Positions 49,601 through 62,613 of a stretch of 64,000 nucleotides of DNA are shown piece after piece. Each line of letters begins with the position of its first letter. The stretch's first letter is position 1. The notes beneath the pieces were generated by a model, which saw only the letters and a program-made list of their open reading frames with translations, was not told where the DNA came from and did not search any database. Made by a program: the position numbers and the translations under genes. This stretch comes from Rotaria sp. Silwood1 (taxonomy: Eukaryota > Rotifera > Eurotatoria > Philodinida > Philodinidae). Where the stretch lies: positions 4,976,177-5,040,176 of the forward strand of contig CAJNOP010000003.1 in NCBI GenBank assembly GCA_905250075.1, read 5' to 3'.

Positions 49601-50878
49601 TCAAGATTATCCATATTAGCCTTTTAATACGCCATTGACCTATGCGTATCTGAGATTCACCTAAAATTTTCAAGAGATTCACATACATATCAAACCTGGC
49701 AGTCGAATTCAACTATTGAGTTATGCAATAATTGAAGTGAACATTGTTATAACTATTCAGTAATTGAGTGGCACGAAAATAGACACACGTCTCACTCGAT
49801 GTGAGTACCATGAAAACAGAATAGTTAAATATCTGAAAAGTTCTTCAACATTTGAATTCAATTCTCAAACTCGACATAACTGGCGAATTCTAGATTGGAC
49901 ACTGACATGCATATATGGTATTTCCTACGTTTCATGTTATTTTTAATTGTTTTATAGCTTTCGAACATGGAAAGTTGAACAGAAAGAAGATACATGTTTC
50001 AAAGTAACATTTAAGTTATCATTCAAAATTTGTTGTACTCAACTGACATCCTTATTAAGAGAGTATGTTATTAATAAAAATGTTAATATAATATTCTCAA
50101 ATTTGTTTCTCAATTTTTTTTGATTATATTTTTATCTTAGTCATGTAAAAAAATCTACGTCTAAACCTATGTTAACACTAGACTTCATAAGAACAAAATC
50201 ATAAATGTAACTCACAGTGATTGTGCGATGGATATTTCTCTCGTCCCAACAGAACAAAGAATAGAGAATAAATTTGATAAATATACTTTAGCATGTTTTT
50301 TAATTACACACTTTCTTGATAATGACATCAATTGAGTATAGTCAATTTTGAATGATAGTTCAGATGTTACAGATATATAATTTTTTTTAATCGTCGTCTT
50401 ACTCTATATAATCGAAAAATATAAAGAAATGAACTCAAAATAACCCAAATTTTATGAAACAATCTTAATACATGTTATTTTCACAGAACATGCAATAGTT
50501 ACATGAGACTCTTAAAGATAAAAATAATAACTTTTATTATATATCATCACATGTTACTAAACACGTTCGATTTTGAATTGATTGTTCCCACTGTAGATGC
50601 AATTGACTCAAAAATCAAACACATTGAATTTCATGAATGAAATTGTAAAAAGTGCACTTTTGAATGATTTTATTTTTGATAACATCTAAACGTGATTTTA
50701 CAAGTATTGTTTTTTTATTATTTGTCTAATATGGCAAAATAATTCAAAAGTATGAATAATTGTCTACGATTTTATTGAAGAAATTCGTCTTAGAACTATA
50801 AGATTTCAAGTTTTGCTTTCTTTTCAGATTATTTCTTTATAAATAAATAGCAATATCTTAGAAAATATAAAATACATA
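43694..50878. other. Gene-free region of about 7 kb
   Basis: AT-rich with only short, unsupported frames. A slightly GC-richer segment at about 48610-48790 and another at 49230-49420 share fragments such as TCGGAC/GGTCCGA and may be remnants of one old repeat, but I cannot define borders. Confidence 0.45.
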
Positions 50879-52356
50879 ATGTTTTCTAATAGAAGAATTA
50901 AAAAACGACCGAATCGTTTATGTTGTTTTATTATTATTCTTTTTATATTCTTTTTATTAATTTTAAAATATGCCTACAAATTATCACCATTTTATCCAAG
51001 TCAATCAAAAAATTGTTCTCAACTATGTCCTTATTCAAGTATATTAAGCAATGATACATTACAATTCGATTCAACACATTTTATTCGACATTTTCCAGAC
51101 TTTGTTTGTCCACAAAATTTTCGAAATCTTGCTGATTGGGTATACGGTTGGCCTAATCAATTTCATGAACATTTAAAACAAACAACTAATCAAGGAATAA
51201 AAATTGCTCCTTGTCTACCACCTGGTAGTATAATTTATGTTCGTATATGGGTAATAAATGAATTCTTCGATCAAGTTTATCCTCATTTACAAAATAAATT
51301 TGTACTAGTTACTGGTGAAGGTGATTTATCATCACCAATTCACATGGAAATTCTCGAAAGTTCTAATTCAAAAATAATTCATTGGTTTGGACAAAATGGA
51401 CAATATGATGTATCAAGAAGTAAAAAATTTACTCATATACCAATTGGTAATCTATTGACATGAGTATTTTGTTTTTGTTAAGATAAATAGACTAGTCATA
51501 GAAAGATTGTCTATTGACTTGAAATTGAATAATATTGTCTGCACTATAATCATTTCTTCACATTCATAATATGTACAAGAGCAAATTAATTGAACTACTA
51601 TTAGAACAATAGGCAAATATATTTTTATCGATGATTTTTTTTTCAGGCATTAATTGTTATGAAATGGCTGATGCTATTCAAAATGTATATTCGCAACAAC
51701 AAAATCATACAATTCCTTCAATATTCAAAGAGTTAGATGAACCATCCAGTTATATTCAACCACAAGATGTATCACATCGTGCATTAACTACAAAAATAAA
51801 AAAAGAAAATTTAGTATTAATTAATTTTGATAAAGGTACTGATAAAAGTGGTCTTCGTTCACGTATTTGGAAGAGCATGTGTACAAGTAAAAATCGAGCT
51901 AACTATACATTTATAAAATGTATTGGTAAGCCAGGTGGTGTTCAAATAGAAGAGTTACCAAAACTATATGAACGTAATCGTCAATATCCATTTTGGTTAT
52001 CACCACGTGGTAATGGTATTGATTGTCATCGAACATGGGAAGCACTTTATCTTGATATAATACCAATTGTATGGAATAATTCATTAAATGTTCTCTATGA
52101 AAATTTGCCTGTTTTAATTATAAATGGTTATGAAGAATTGAATGAAAAATTTTTATATGAGAAATTAAATGAAATATCGAAAAAGAAATTATCAAAAAAT
52201 AATGTATATCAATATGAAAAACTACGTAATGCTTACTGGCGTCGTTTAATATTAAATAAATCAAGACATCGAAATAAAAAAAGCCTGCATCAACGAACAA
52301 AGCGATGTTGGAGTGCAAAAAGTACAGTTAATTGGAAGCAATTTTTATCTCATTAA
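50879..52356 (+). CDS. Type II membrane glycosyltransferase, exostosin-like, 425 aa, two exons
   Basis: Exons are 50879-51446 and 51647-52356, joined in phase 1 (HIPIG then INCYEMADA). The basic amino end (NRRIKKRPNRLCC) is followed by one membrane anchor (FIIILFIFFLLILKYAY), the layout of Golgi glycosyltransferases. The lumenal part has FVLVTGEGDLSSP and KIIHWFGQNG in the first half. The C-terminal half has FWLSPRGNGIDCHRTWEAL, then LDIIPIVWNNSLNVLYENLP. The block SPRGNGxDCHRTWEAL with a following IPIV resembles the nucleotide-sugar binding half of exostosin-like (GT47-like) enzymes. The substrate is unknown. AATAAA overlaps the stop, with another copy near 52380. Family placement rests on memory of motifs and is moderate; a glycosyltransferase as such is likely. 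Confidence 0.7.
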
Positions 52357-54609
52357 TAAAAAATTAAAATTAGTATTTAAATAAATATTTGACAAGAATG
52401 TCACTTTAGGTTTTTTTTTATATAAGCTGCAATAAACTAAATAAACCATATCTATACAATATTTTTAGTCGTTTCTTTTTCAAAATATCAATCACTATAT
52501 ACAATCAATTGAGCTAACTTAGTTCAGTATTCTTTTCATTGCTTTTAAACGTCTTATAACTTCATATTCTAAGAATCAATGTTCAGATACGAAGATGTAG
52601 AATTTTAGGTACTTAGAGAGCCATAAGCTCATTGCAACTCATTAAAGTTTTCACTAATTATGCTAGAAAAACAGTAGTTTTATTTAGCAAATGAATGTTG
52701 CTACAATCTTCGAACCTTCTTATTCTCAGAAAAACAAATGATTTCTGTCGTACACGGAAAAACGTATTCTTTTTCGGTTAAGTCAGACAAAATAAACATT
52801 AGTTGATATGAACTTCATGTTTAATCGTTTTGGAATGTACCTTGCCCAAGAATTGGAATTAGTTATTATAAAATTATTAATTTTTGCACCTATTAACCTA
52901 AATTAATAAGTCAATTTTAATTTTTTCAAGTTCAATTTCAAATCAAAAATCAGACTAGCACATAGTATATTCCTCATCGATATACCTTCATATATTTGAT
53001 TGATATTCCGAAGAAAAGTGACAAATGATACTGTAAATAACAATGAATGGTAGAGAAATTAACAATTCATATATTATGGTTTCTGATTATATGGTACATG
53101 GCATCATTTAAATCTTATGGTTCAACTTCTTGAAAACGAAATGTCTATCAACAACTCATGAATTACATGCGGTAAATCGAATTCAGTGACTCATGTAAGC
53201 TTAACAATAATTGTAAGTCTAATTTTCAAATTCTGTAGGTAGCATGCCACTAAAATTTATCGTTGGCTAAAATAATAGTTATGAAGATTACATATGGAAC
53301 TATTTTATGAAAATAGGTGTTACAAAATTTTAATAATATATTGTTATTGTATAAACAGACAACAATTAGTTTATTTCACCTTTTTAAAAACATTTATACT
53401 TACGAAATCAAACATAGTTGTACATATATTTAATATACTATGTAAAAGTCTTTGACAAAAATATCGAGATTTATTTCTCAACAATACAGCAGCAAACTGA
53501 TTTCAAATTTTTTGGCTTGAAATAGAAAGATTTCGAGAGGGATATACATGAGGCAAGAAATTATTCATCTATTTCTGTTCGAGAGCATTTTTTCTATTAA
53601 TCTGAAAACGCCCTTGCAACAACTGAAAACAATAAACTGGCAATTATTATGAGCTTTATATTGACGAGCTGTGATCAAAATATACTGTCAGATAGAGCTA
53701 AAAAGACTATATCAAAAAAATTAATTTTGAAAAATTTCTATTTGCTTCTCAGAGCTTTTGCGAATTCACTTTCTTTTTTTCCATTTTATAATTTTTATCA
53801 AATCAATATTCTAGCGAAAGGAACATTAAGAAAAGAGTATTCTAATCGATATTGTAAGCAAAACAAATTTCTAAATAGATAAAATATTAGAGATTGAGAA
53901 GTTTTATTCATGATTAGTTTAACTCAAAGTTTGAAAGAGGTGAAGTCACCAAGTTAGCAACTGTAAACATCAAAAGATTAAGTTGCAAAAGATATTTTGA
54001 GAATTGCTCAGTCTTTGACTTTAATCATAATAAAACCAAAGTAAAAAATTTGAACAATACAGGAGTGTTTCATTTGTCGGACTCTCCTCTTGTCAACAAC
54101 AACAAAACTCAAATCAATTCGATGTTCGACTGTTCAGAAGTAAGTATCGATATTTCTCTAAAGACTTTTGCATTCCACATCATTATAAATATATTCATAT
54201 ATGTATGATTGTTTTTTCCTTATAAAATAAGAATGGACTAAAAAAACAATAACTTGTCCTCTTGACAACACCTACGATGATAGCTCAACGATAGAAAAAT
54301 AAAAAGATGAAATTATAAAATAAATGAACATTATTATAGAATCACATGTTGTGTTTTTTTAATCTCTTTTTGATTTAACAAATAATATAGTTTGCTCATT
54401 CTCAATGCACAATAAAAATAACCATCCCATTTAAACAGATGCAAAAAAAAAGAACAAACAACAAGAATTACAAATAATAACATTGCCAACAAATCCTAAA
54501 CCATTTTAAAAGTAAAACAAAAAAAAAGTAAAAAGAAAAACAATTACAGTCTAATCTAGTTTTTTAGTTTTGTTAAAAAATCAGAGGACTATTTGTTTTG
54601 TTTCTTTTA
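52357..54609. other. Intergenic, convergent 3' ends
   Basis: AT-rich spacer between the exostosin-like gene and the 3' end of aralar. No exon or repeat is supported. Confidence 0.5.
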
Positions 54610-57311
54610 TTAATTTGTTGTTTTAACTTCTGGAGTAACACCAAGTAGTTTAGTCAATGGAGGAACTGTTGATGATGATCCATTCGATGTTGATGTTTTA
54701 TATTTTGGAAAAGTCAAACCAAAACGTGTTTCAATGCCTAAGAAAGCGAAAAAAATCTTTTTTTTTTTGTCAATAATATAAGCATAAAATTTTAACCTTC
54801 AAATGTTGCTTGAGCTAAATGAAATCCACCTATATGATCGGGATTACTTGAAAATATAATTGATGCTCGTGATTTAGGTGAATATTGTTTTTGATCAACA
54901 TGTTTTGAGCCTTCTAATTTTCTACCTTGAAAATCAAAATTTAATGCACGTTGAAGAAGTTCATATGTGAGTAATGTAAAACCAAATTGTGGTGATGAAC
55001 GAAGCATACGTGCACCAGCACCTAAATTTTATATAAATACCAAACAAATTAAAAAAAAAAAAGAAAAAGAATTATTTTATTTCAATTCTAGAATTACCTT
55101 TCCAAAAAGCTGTCCATCCTTCTTCAATATAAATTTTTTTAAATGCATCTATCAAACCATTATATTTTGTTTGTCCTTTTCTTGCTTGAACTTGTAAACG
55201 TGTTTTAACAACATCAGCTGGTGTACATAGGCCAGCAGCTGGTATACCAGCAAGAAGACCAGAAAAAAATAAACTTTTTGGATCATTATAACCATGTTCA
55301 TCAGCAAAATGTTTCTTTGTATGAGCATATGCAGGAAAATAAATAGCTGAAAATGGAATGTCACGAAGAAAACATGCACGAGCACCTTTATATAAACCAC
55401 GAAAACCAAGTTCACGTACAACTTCACTTGCTGCTGGACGACGAACAGATTGAATTTCACCAGCAACTTGTAAACGAATTTTTACTATTTCTAATGGATT
55501 CGTAAATGTTACCTAAATTTAAAAATGTTAATAAGAACAAAAAAAAAAGACTAAAAGAAATTTCAGTACTTGAGATGCACCAGCACATCCACCAGCAAGA
55601 ATCTCAGCCCAAAGTGGAATGGTACCATCAGCTAATGTTAATCTATCACGAATAAAATCATTCACAGTTAATTTAATAGCCTTTTCAGGCGCGACACCAA
55701 CTAGTTGGGGAATTAAACCTAAAATGACATATTATTGTTTGAATTTTTCTCAAATCTTCTTCATTTTTTTTTACCTCGATATAAACCAAATACACCTTCA
55801 TGTCGAATAACTTTTTTAAAACAATCAAAAGAATTGCGATAAAGACGTTCACCAACAATACTTGTAGATCGTTGATTTTGCATACGAGTTTTTACTTAAG
55901 AAATAAAAATTCAGTTGATTTATTTTTTTTTTTTTTTAATATCAACAAATATTCGTACCAAGATCAATAGGATAAACAGCCGTAGCACCAACAGCACCAG
56001 CAATACTACCTACATAAAATTTTTATTTATTAATAAATTTTATTATAAATATTTCTTTTTACCAAGTGTAAATCGATAACCACTTTCAAGAATTTTCATT
56101 AAAATACTTTGATGTTCAATTTTATAATGTTCATCAACAATTTCTGATCGTAATCGATATGGTAATAAATGTTCATGTGCCGATATTGTATCAATATCAT
56201 TTAATTCAATATATTCAGTTTTAATATCTTTACTTACAGTATTTTGATGTAATACATGTGTTATAGCAAATAAAATATCTATTTGTAATGGTGTTGTACG
56301 TGGAAAATGTTGTGCTTCAGTTAAAAATTCTTCTTTTGTTATATGTGATGATTTATATATATATGCTTTTTTTTCACATACAGCTAAATAAATTTTTCTC
56401 ATTGATTCAATATTTGATAATAATTGTAAAAATGCTGTAAAATATGGATATGATATTCTATTTGATATCATTGTCGATGATGATAATTTAACAATATCAG
56501 GTAAATGTGTTGAAATAAAATCTGATAATTGATATTGTCGTAATTCTTTAAGTATAATTTCAAAATTTTTTAATGATATATAACCATCATTTGTTTTATC
56601 AAGTTTACGAAATGTTTGAATTGTTTGTTCATCAATAAAATCTAAAATAAGTATTTTATTTTACTAAAAATAAAATTACAATTTATGTGATGTGTTTTTC
56701 CTACCAAGTAATATTTGTGTAAATTCTTTATATGTTATTTGTCGTTGTCGTTTAACACCAAAATGCATTCGAACAAAATCCGAATCAAAATTAAATGGAA
56801 ATTCTTTAAATTGTTTTGTTGCTGATATTATATGTTGAAAATCATCAAATGTTATAAAACCTTGTCCACGACGATCAAATAATTGAAAAGCAAGACGATA
56901 TAATGAATCTGATTCTAATAATAATGATTCAAAATTAATAAATTCATCTATTGTTATTCCTATTAAAGAACAAGAAAAAAAAATCCATTTATCAATGTTT
57001 TTTTAAATTTTTTTAACAACGAACTTTGATTCTTATTCATATCAACTAATGATGCAAGTATATCAAGTGTTGTTGGATCAATATTGTCACCTTTTAAATA
57101 ACCTAAATAATCTTGTAAAAATTCATGTGGTGTCATATAACGTTCACCAAGATGTTCATGACGAGCATAACGATTAAATACAGATGAAATTGCATCTTGA
57201 TTAGCAGATGAAATTTGTCGTACTAAAAGAAAATATTTTTAATTAAAAAAAATTTTTTTGTTTCTTACAGTTATAGTTACCTTTAATGGGATCCTTTTTG
57301 TTAGGTGCCAT
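54610..57311 (-). CDS. SLC25A12/13-like: Mitochondrial aspartate/glutamate carrier (aralar/citrin), about 700 aa
   Basis: Exchanges matrix aspartate for cytosolic glutamate and a proton across the inner mitochondrial membrane, as part of the malate-aspartate shuttle. Ten exons join in frame from [10 protein letters not shown] at 57311 to a stop at 54610. The N-terminal half holds EF-hand-like segments: [27 protein letters not shown] and [14 protein letters not shown]. The carrier half has the three signatures [25 protein letters not shown] and [17 protein letters not shown]. The family-specific run [20 protein letters not shown], then TYELLQR, comes near the end. The second and third EF loops lack the usual last Glu (Asp and Asn instead), so calcium may bind mainly at the first. 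The length is close to the family's usual 675-680. No truncation is seen. Confidence 0.95.
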
Positions 57312-57764
57312 GCTTTGTTGATATTATATATTGTGTTAAACGACACAAAATGAGAAAACAACTTTTAACAACCCTACAAAAACCTGAGTGCGTCTAATCG
57401 AAATAACGATCGTATCATTTCACGACGACAACGCATGCACCTCACTAAAATTTAATGGTATTAAGCGACATCTTTGTATGTTATCAATCAACGCCGATTG
57501 ATGCAGGACTTTTATTACAAGGTCATCTCATTTTTTTGAGATGAGTGTCTACGTAATAAAGTTAAATCGTAATAAATAAATTAAAAAAATCTTCAACATA
57601 ACATACTTCTGTATTATAGGTGTTGATAATATTAATCTAGAAAGTATAAAAATAAGTTCATTTAAGTGCATAGTACGTCAGGTGATATTGTGTTTATAAG
57701 GGCAAGAAAAAAATCACTGTGTCATTTTACAGTTTTTTAAGATATAGTTTCAACTCAAACAAAT
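57312..57764. promoter_or_regulatory. Shared 453-base divergent promoter region
   Basis: Lies between the start codons of aralar (minus) and the desaturase (plus). It contains more CpG than its surroundings (57390-57440, with TCGAAATAACGATCG and CACGACGACAACGC). Both 5' UTRs and promoters must fit here, so a bidirectional promoter is plausible. No specific factor site was identified. Confidence 0.45.
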
Positions 57765-60700
57765 ATGGGAAAAGGCGGACATAATACACATATTGAAAAA
57801 AATAAAGATCAACAATCAGACTTAACATCATTATCAACACCACCTCATCGATTACCAACATTATCTGACATAAAACTTAAATTACCATCTCATTGTTTTC
57901 GCCCAACAGTACGTCAATCAATGAGCTATGTTGCTAAAGATATTATTTACGTTACGTTAACATTTATTATCATGTATCAAATTCACACTCTATTTAAATA
58001 TGGTTTTTTATTTTTTCCTATTTATTGGTGTATACAAGGTTTAGTTGTTTTTTCATTTAAAATCAAATATTTATTATTATTTGATTTATTCTTAGGTACT
58101 CTTTATACATCACTTTTTGTACTTGGACATGATTGTGGACATGGAAGTTTTAGTTCGTATCAATTATTGAATGATATTATGGGTAATTAACAATTAAATA
58201 TAAAATTATCTATAAAATATAAATTATATTCTATTTAGGAACTCTCCTACATACTTGGATATTAGCACCATACTATACCTGGAAGGTAATATAACTGGTA
58301 TCTTAGAAGAAATTGTTTTAACTCTTAGTATATTTTTCTCTCGCTTCTCAATCATAAAAGCACTGTTGCCTTTGTTTCTCCAGCAATTTTTTCTTGTTAG
58401 TACAAACTTTAGAAGAAGAACACCTACTTATGAAGGAATCTTTTCAGTTAACTCCTTCCGATTTCAAAGACGGTTGCCTATCGATACTATATACTGTTAT
58501 AATAAACACTGTAAAAGGATTTGTGGTCCTATTAAAAGTTGACCAAACTATTGAACTTTAAATAGGGATATTTTCTAGAGGCCTCAGATCTTCGGAAGAC
58601 TCGCTTTTTCCAATTTTCATCTGAAACTTTGCACATATAAAGAACTCAAGTAGATTAACTTCCTTATTCTAAAATCCAGAAGTTTAAAACAAAGGCAATG
58701 TGAGATGTGAGACTTTTAAGATATAGACGCTTTCTGATGCATAATGTTTTCAACACACATTTTTTGAAAACTTCATATCTCTAAGAGCGTTTTTTTAGAA
58801 ACCTCTAAACTTTTTTAATCTATAGACAAAAAATCATAGAAATAGGAAGGAGCAGCTAAAGAAGTTTGCTCGATAATCGTCCGATTGCGACCATCAAGAA
58901 AACAACAAATCAATGATAATTTTTTCATGAAGACCCCACGAAAATTTTAACTATGTCACAAAATTTTCGATAAGACTATGCATGTTCGAATAGTTGTTTC
59001 AAAATTTTAGAAGAAATATTAAAGAGCAATTATTTTTCAAGTAAAAGTTGTGAAAAGTGCGATAAGAGTCCTTTTCTATTAGATCTATGATATTCTTTTT
59101 TTCTTTGAAATTCAAAATAGTCGAAATATTTTCTCTGTTCAATTTAATCTTTCTACATTTTTGTTCATAATGAAATTCTACATCCGATAGCAAAATAATA
59201 AACCTTTCACAGAGAAACTCTGCCATTTGAAAACATGAAATTCAAAGTGTACTCAAAATTACCAACAGCTGTTAGTTTCAAGTTTTTTTCTCATAAATAC
59301 ACGTTTCAGAAACCTTGTAAAGATTGTGAAGATATAGAGCACAAAATTTTCTACCCATTGTTATTATAAAATTTACATTTGATATCGACTTTGACAATCA
59401 ATGGCTTTAAAAAAATCAATAGGTATCAACAGAGAATAAGAAATTCCATTTGAATGATTGAGTAGACTTGAATATTTTAAATTTTATGCCAGAAAAGTTA
59501 AGTTTGTTTGAAAACCAACGTCAACAATTTTGTACAGTTTGAAATTCTATATCTGTTGACGTTTAAAGAAAAATTTTTCTGTTGATAAAACTAGAGAAAA
59601 AGGCACCAAGATTTAGTACAATTTATTCTAGGACACGCATCAAAAGAATTCATATTGGTTTTATAGCATTTCAATTAATATCTTTGATTTAGCTTACTCA
59701 TAATAAACATCATAAAAATACATGTAATATTGAGAAAGATGAAATATTTTATCCACAACGTGGTTTATATTATGAACCATCATTATTGGATGATATTCTC
59801 TTTTGGTTTCCTGGTATTGGTTGGTTTTATTACTTAATAAATGGTTATTCACCAAGAACAGTAAACCATTTTAATCCGGTAAATAAGTTTAACTTCTTTT
59901 CTAAAACCAAGAAGAAATACTGTTCTTCTATTATTTAAGTTTGAACCGCTATTCTATAATCGACATTTCTTCGGTGTTTGTTCTTCACTTGGTGCATATT
60001 TAGGAATGGTATATATTAAAAAAAAAAATAGAAAGCTCTTTTTTAATTGTATATTTTTCTTTCTCTTAGTGTTATTTAATGTATCTTTATGCAAGTTCAT
60101 TTGGTTTTATTAATTTACTTGTTTATCATTTAATACCAGTATTTATTTTTGCATGTTACATGGTTATTATAACGATGTTACATCATACAGAAATGTAATG
60201 TATCATATTGAAAATTTTATAGAGAATAGAACTAACGATAAAATCCTTCCAAGTGATACCTTCTATTTGAACTCATATAAAACGCCTTGAAGGGGTTCGT
60301 ACCACCAGGCTTTTCTTCTCGAGTTATGGCTGTTTTATTGAATTTGCAGCCTATCGAAGAAGATTATGAAAAATAATCTTAATAAGAAATTTTAGCTTGA
60401 AAATTTTGTGTCAAACCGATAATTGTTTTCTAAAATATTGAGTGCTGAAAAAATGGGCTTTTTCCAAGGTATTTATTACAAATTAATGGTTTTTTCAAAA
60501 ATATTATGTGGAAAAGGCAAAAACTCATTTCTACTGAAACTTTAATAATATTGTTGGAAACATAAGGTCTGTCGTTAGTAAAAATTTCTTGTTACGATTT
60601 TTTTCGTAATATCCGCAACTAGGCTAAAGATTTACTATAATAACCATTACCCGAGAAGAAATACCAAATAGAAAGAGTCTTTTCAAGACTTTTACCTACA

Positions 60701-62259
60701 CTATGAGTCTTACCTTAAGACGAAAATATGTGCTCGCTTAAAGGATATCAATTAGAGATGTTCTTTGGTAAGACTAATATTTCGATGTGTATCATTTATT
60801 AGAAGTACAGTCATAGTTATCGGTATTTGTACAACTGATATCAAGGGTGAACATTGGTGTTTTGGATACCGAAGTGTGGAATGAAGTTTTTTTTCGGATT
60901 CAAATGATATCTTCTCTTCTGATTTCGATTTTCATCTCAATGATGATAAAAATTGTCTTCGTTCTATTTCTTCAATTAGCAAATGCAACATTTGTTTTGA
61001 ATTCCCTGCTCTGAAGATTCATACAGAAATACTAAAACATTGAACTATGATCTTACGGGGAAACCTCTCTGTTTGCCAAATTGATTTTTGACCGAAACGA
61101 TATTCATTTGATGAGTAATAGAAAAGTCTAGGATTGTTTGGTTTTCCGAGTCTTCGTTCTCGACATATGAAAAATTTTCTAGATCTTTTAACAAAAAACT
61201 GTGATCAAATGAAAAATCGATTTTCAAGTTTCGACTTCTTATGCTGCATGAACTAAGTTCTTAATTAGAATAGTTGATTGTGCAACTTTTAACTTTTCTA
61301 GTATTTGATTTCTGAAGATGCAAATATATGAACAAAATTTACTTTAAGACATGAGAGAATTTTGAATGCAGAATATCTCAGGATACGAAATTCTAGAAAA
61401 TTTACAACTTGTCCAAGTTTCTTATCTCATTGAGAGATTTATTCATGCAAAGTTTGAAGTTGAAGCTCTAAAATCAATTTTCCACATGATCTGAGATAAA
61501 CCACAGTTTTTTGTTGAAAAACATAGTAAAATTTCGGTACCTCAAGAAGGAAGGCCTAGAAAACCAAGCCATGTCAATCTTTTCTATTATACATTAGCAT
61601 GTATTAAATGAAAATTGTCTTGGTCGAAAAAAGATTTCATAGTTGGAAGGATTCTCTCGTTACATTTTAATTATGGTCATGTATATTTATACTTGAAAAA
61701 TAAAACTAAAAATATCCTTAATAAGTGAGCAAGTACTTAGTGAAACTCTTCTTAAAGTATACTGAATGAAACTATTGTCAAGTTTTCTTTCATGAATTCG
61801 AAAATTTTCATTTAAAACAATTCTCTTACAAAAAAATCTTTCAATCAATTGTTTCTAGTGATGTACCCTGGTATGCTGATTCTGAATGGAATAATGTTAA
61901 AGGACAATTATCAACTGTCGATCGTCATTATGGCTGTGCACACTCAGTAATACATTCTATTGGTACACATCAAATTCATCATCTTTTTACTAAAGTACCG
62001 CATTATCATTTAGGTATGAACTTATTACGGTATTGACTTTCATAAAGCTTTTTCGTTTTGTTTAATAGAAGAAGCAACAATACATTTTCGTAAAGCATTT
62101 CCTGATTTAGTTCGTTATAATGATGAACCGATTCTATCTGCATTTGCACGTATGTTCACAATCTTTCTTCGACAACGAAGTATTGAAGATGATGTCCGAG
62201 TTTTTGTATACACCGAAGATGAAAATATTAATAATAATAATAATAAAATTAATAATGAA
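57765..62259 (+). CDS. Methyl-end (delta-12/omega-3 type) fatty acid desaturase, 396 aa
   Basis: A membrane di-iron enzyme of the ER that adds a double bond on the methyl side of an existing one, giving linoleic-type or omega-3 fatty acids. Seven exons (57765-58182, 58239-58285, 59693-59878, 59940-60008, 60070-60194, 61859-62013, 62069-62259) sum to 1,191 bases with matching phases. All three His boxes are present: HDCGHGSF, THNKHH and GTHQIHHLF. The typical QLSTVDRHYG and KVPHYHLEEAT surround the third. These contexts match FAD2/FAD3-like methyl-end enzymes rather than front-end desaturases, and there is no cytochrome b5 domain. Four hydrophobic regions are seen. Introns 2 and 5 are 1.4 and 1.7 kb, unlike the other 50-60-base introns. 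Regioselectivity (delta-12 or omega-3) cannot be told from the sequence. Confidence 0.9.
58286..59692 (+). other. Oversized intron 2 of the desaturase
   Basis: It is 1,407 bases with no coding capacity and stops in every frame. Its composition is close to unique intergenic DNA. It probably grew by insertion of an unidentified repeat; no clean termini were found. Confidence 0.5.
60195..61858 (+). other. Oversized intron 5 of the desaturase
   Basis: It is 1,664 bases, interrupting the frame between LHHTE and DVPWYADSEW. Its texture is similar to intron 2 and to the ferroportin intron at the window's end. I could not show shared sequence by eye. Confidence 0.5.
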
Positions 62260-62613
62260 TAATAATCTATCTGAATTTATCGTTCAAATGAATGATTATG
62301 AAACATTATCCTGTTCAACTATAACGTTAAAAAAATAACATTTTGTCATTGTTATATGTCCTTTGAGATAACGGGCTCATCTTTTTATTGTGATTGTATT
62401 GTCTTGTGTAACAAAAGAAAAGAAAAAAAGAGAACAATAATTTTTTTTCGAAGTAAAATAAATATATAACGCTATATGCACTATATACCTGATGGCTTAT
62501 CAGCAACCACAAGTGACTCTTTAAGTAAAAAGAAAAACCATTTTTGCATGTTCTATCTCGCACTGAAAACATAGTATTTTATTATTCATAAGTGTGTCAC
62601 GTTGTAGAAAACT
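62260..62613. promoter_or_regulatory. Short spacer between desaturase and ferroportin
   Basis: AATAAA at 62457-62462 is a likely polyadenylation signal for the desaturase. The remaining 150 bases must hold the ferroportin promoter and 5' UTR. No specific element was recognised. Confidence 0.45.

Noticed and set aside
55152-55466. Second minus-strand frame of 104 codons over aralar
   Set aside because: It is a shifted frame over the carrier exon. The correct frame shows the carrier signatures.
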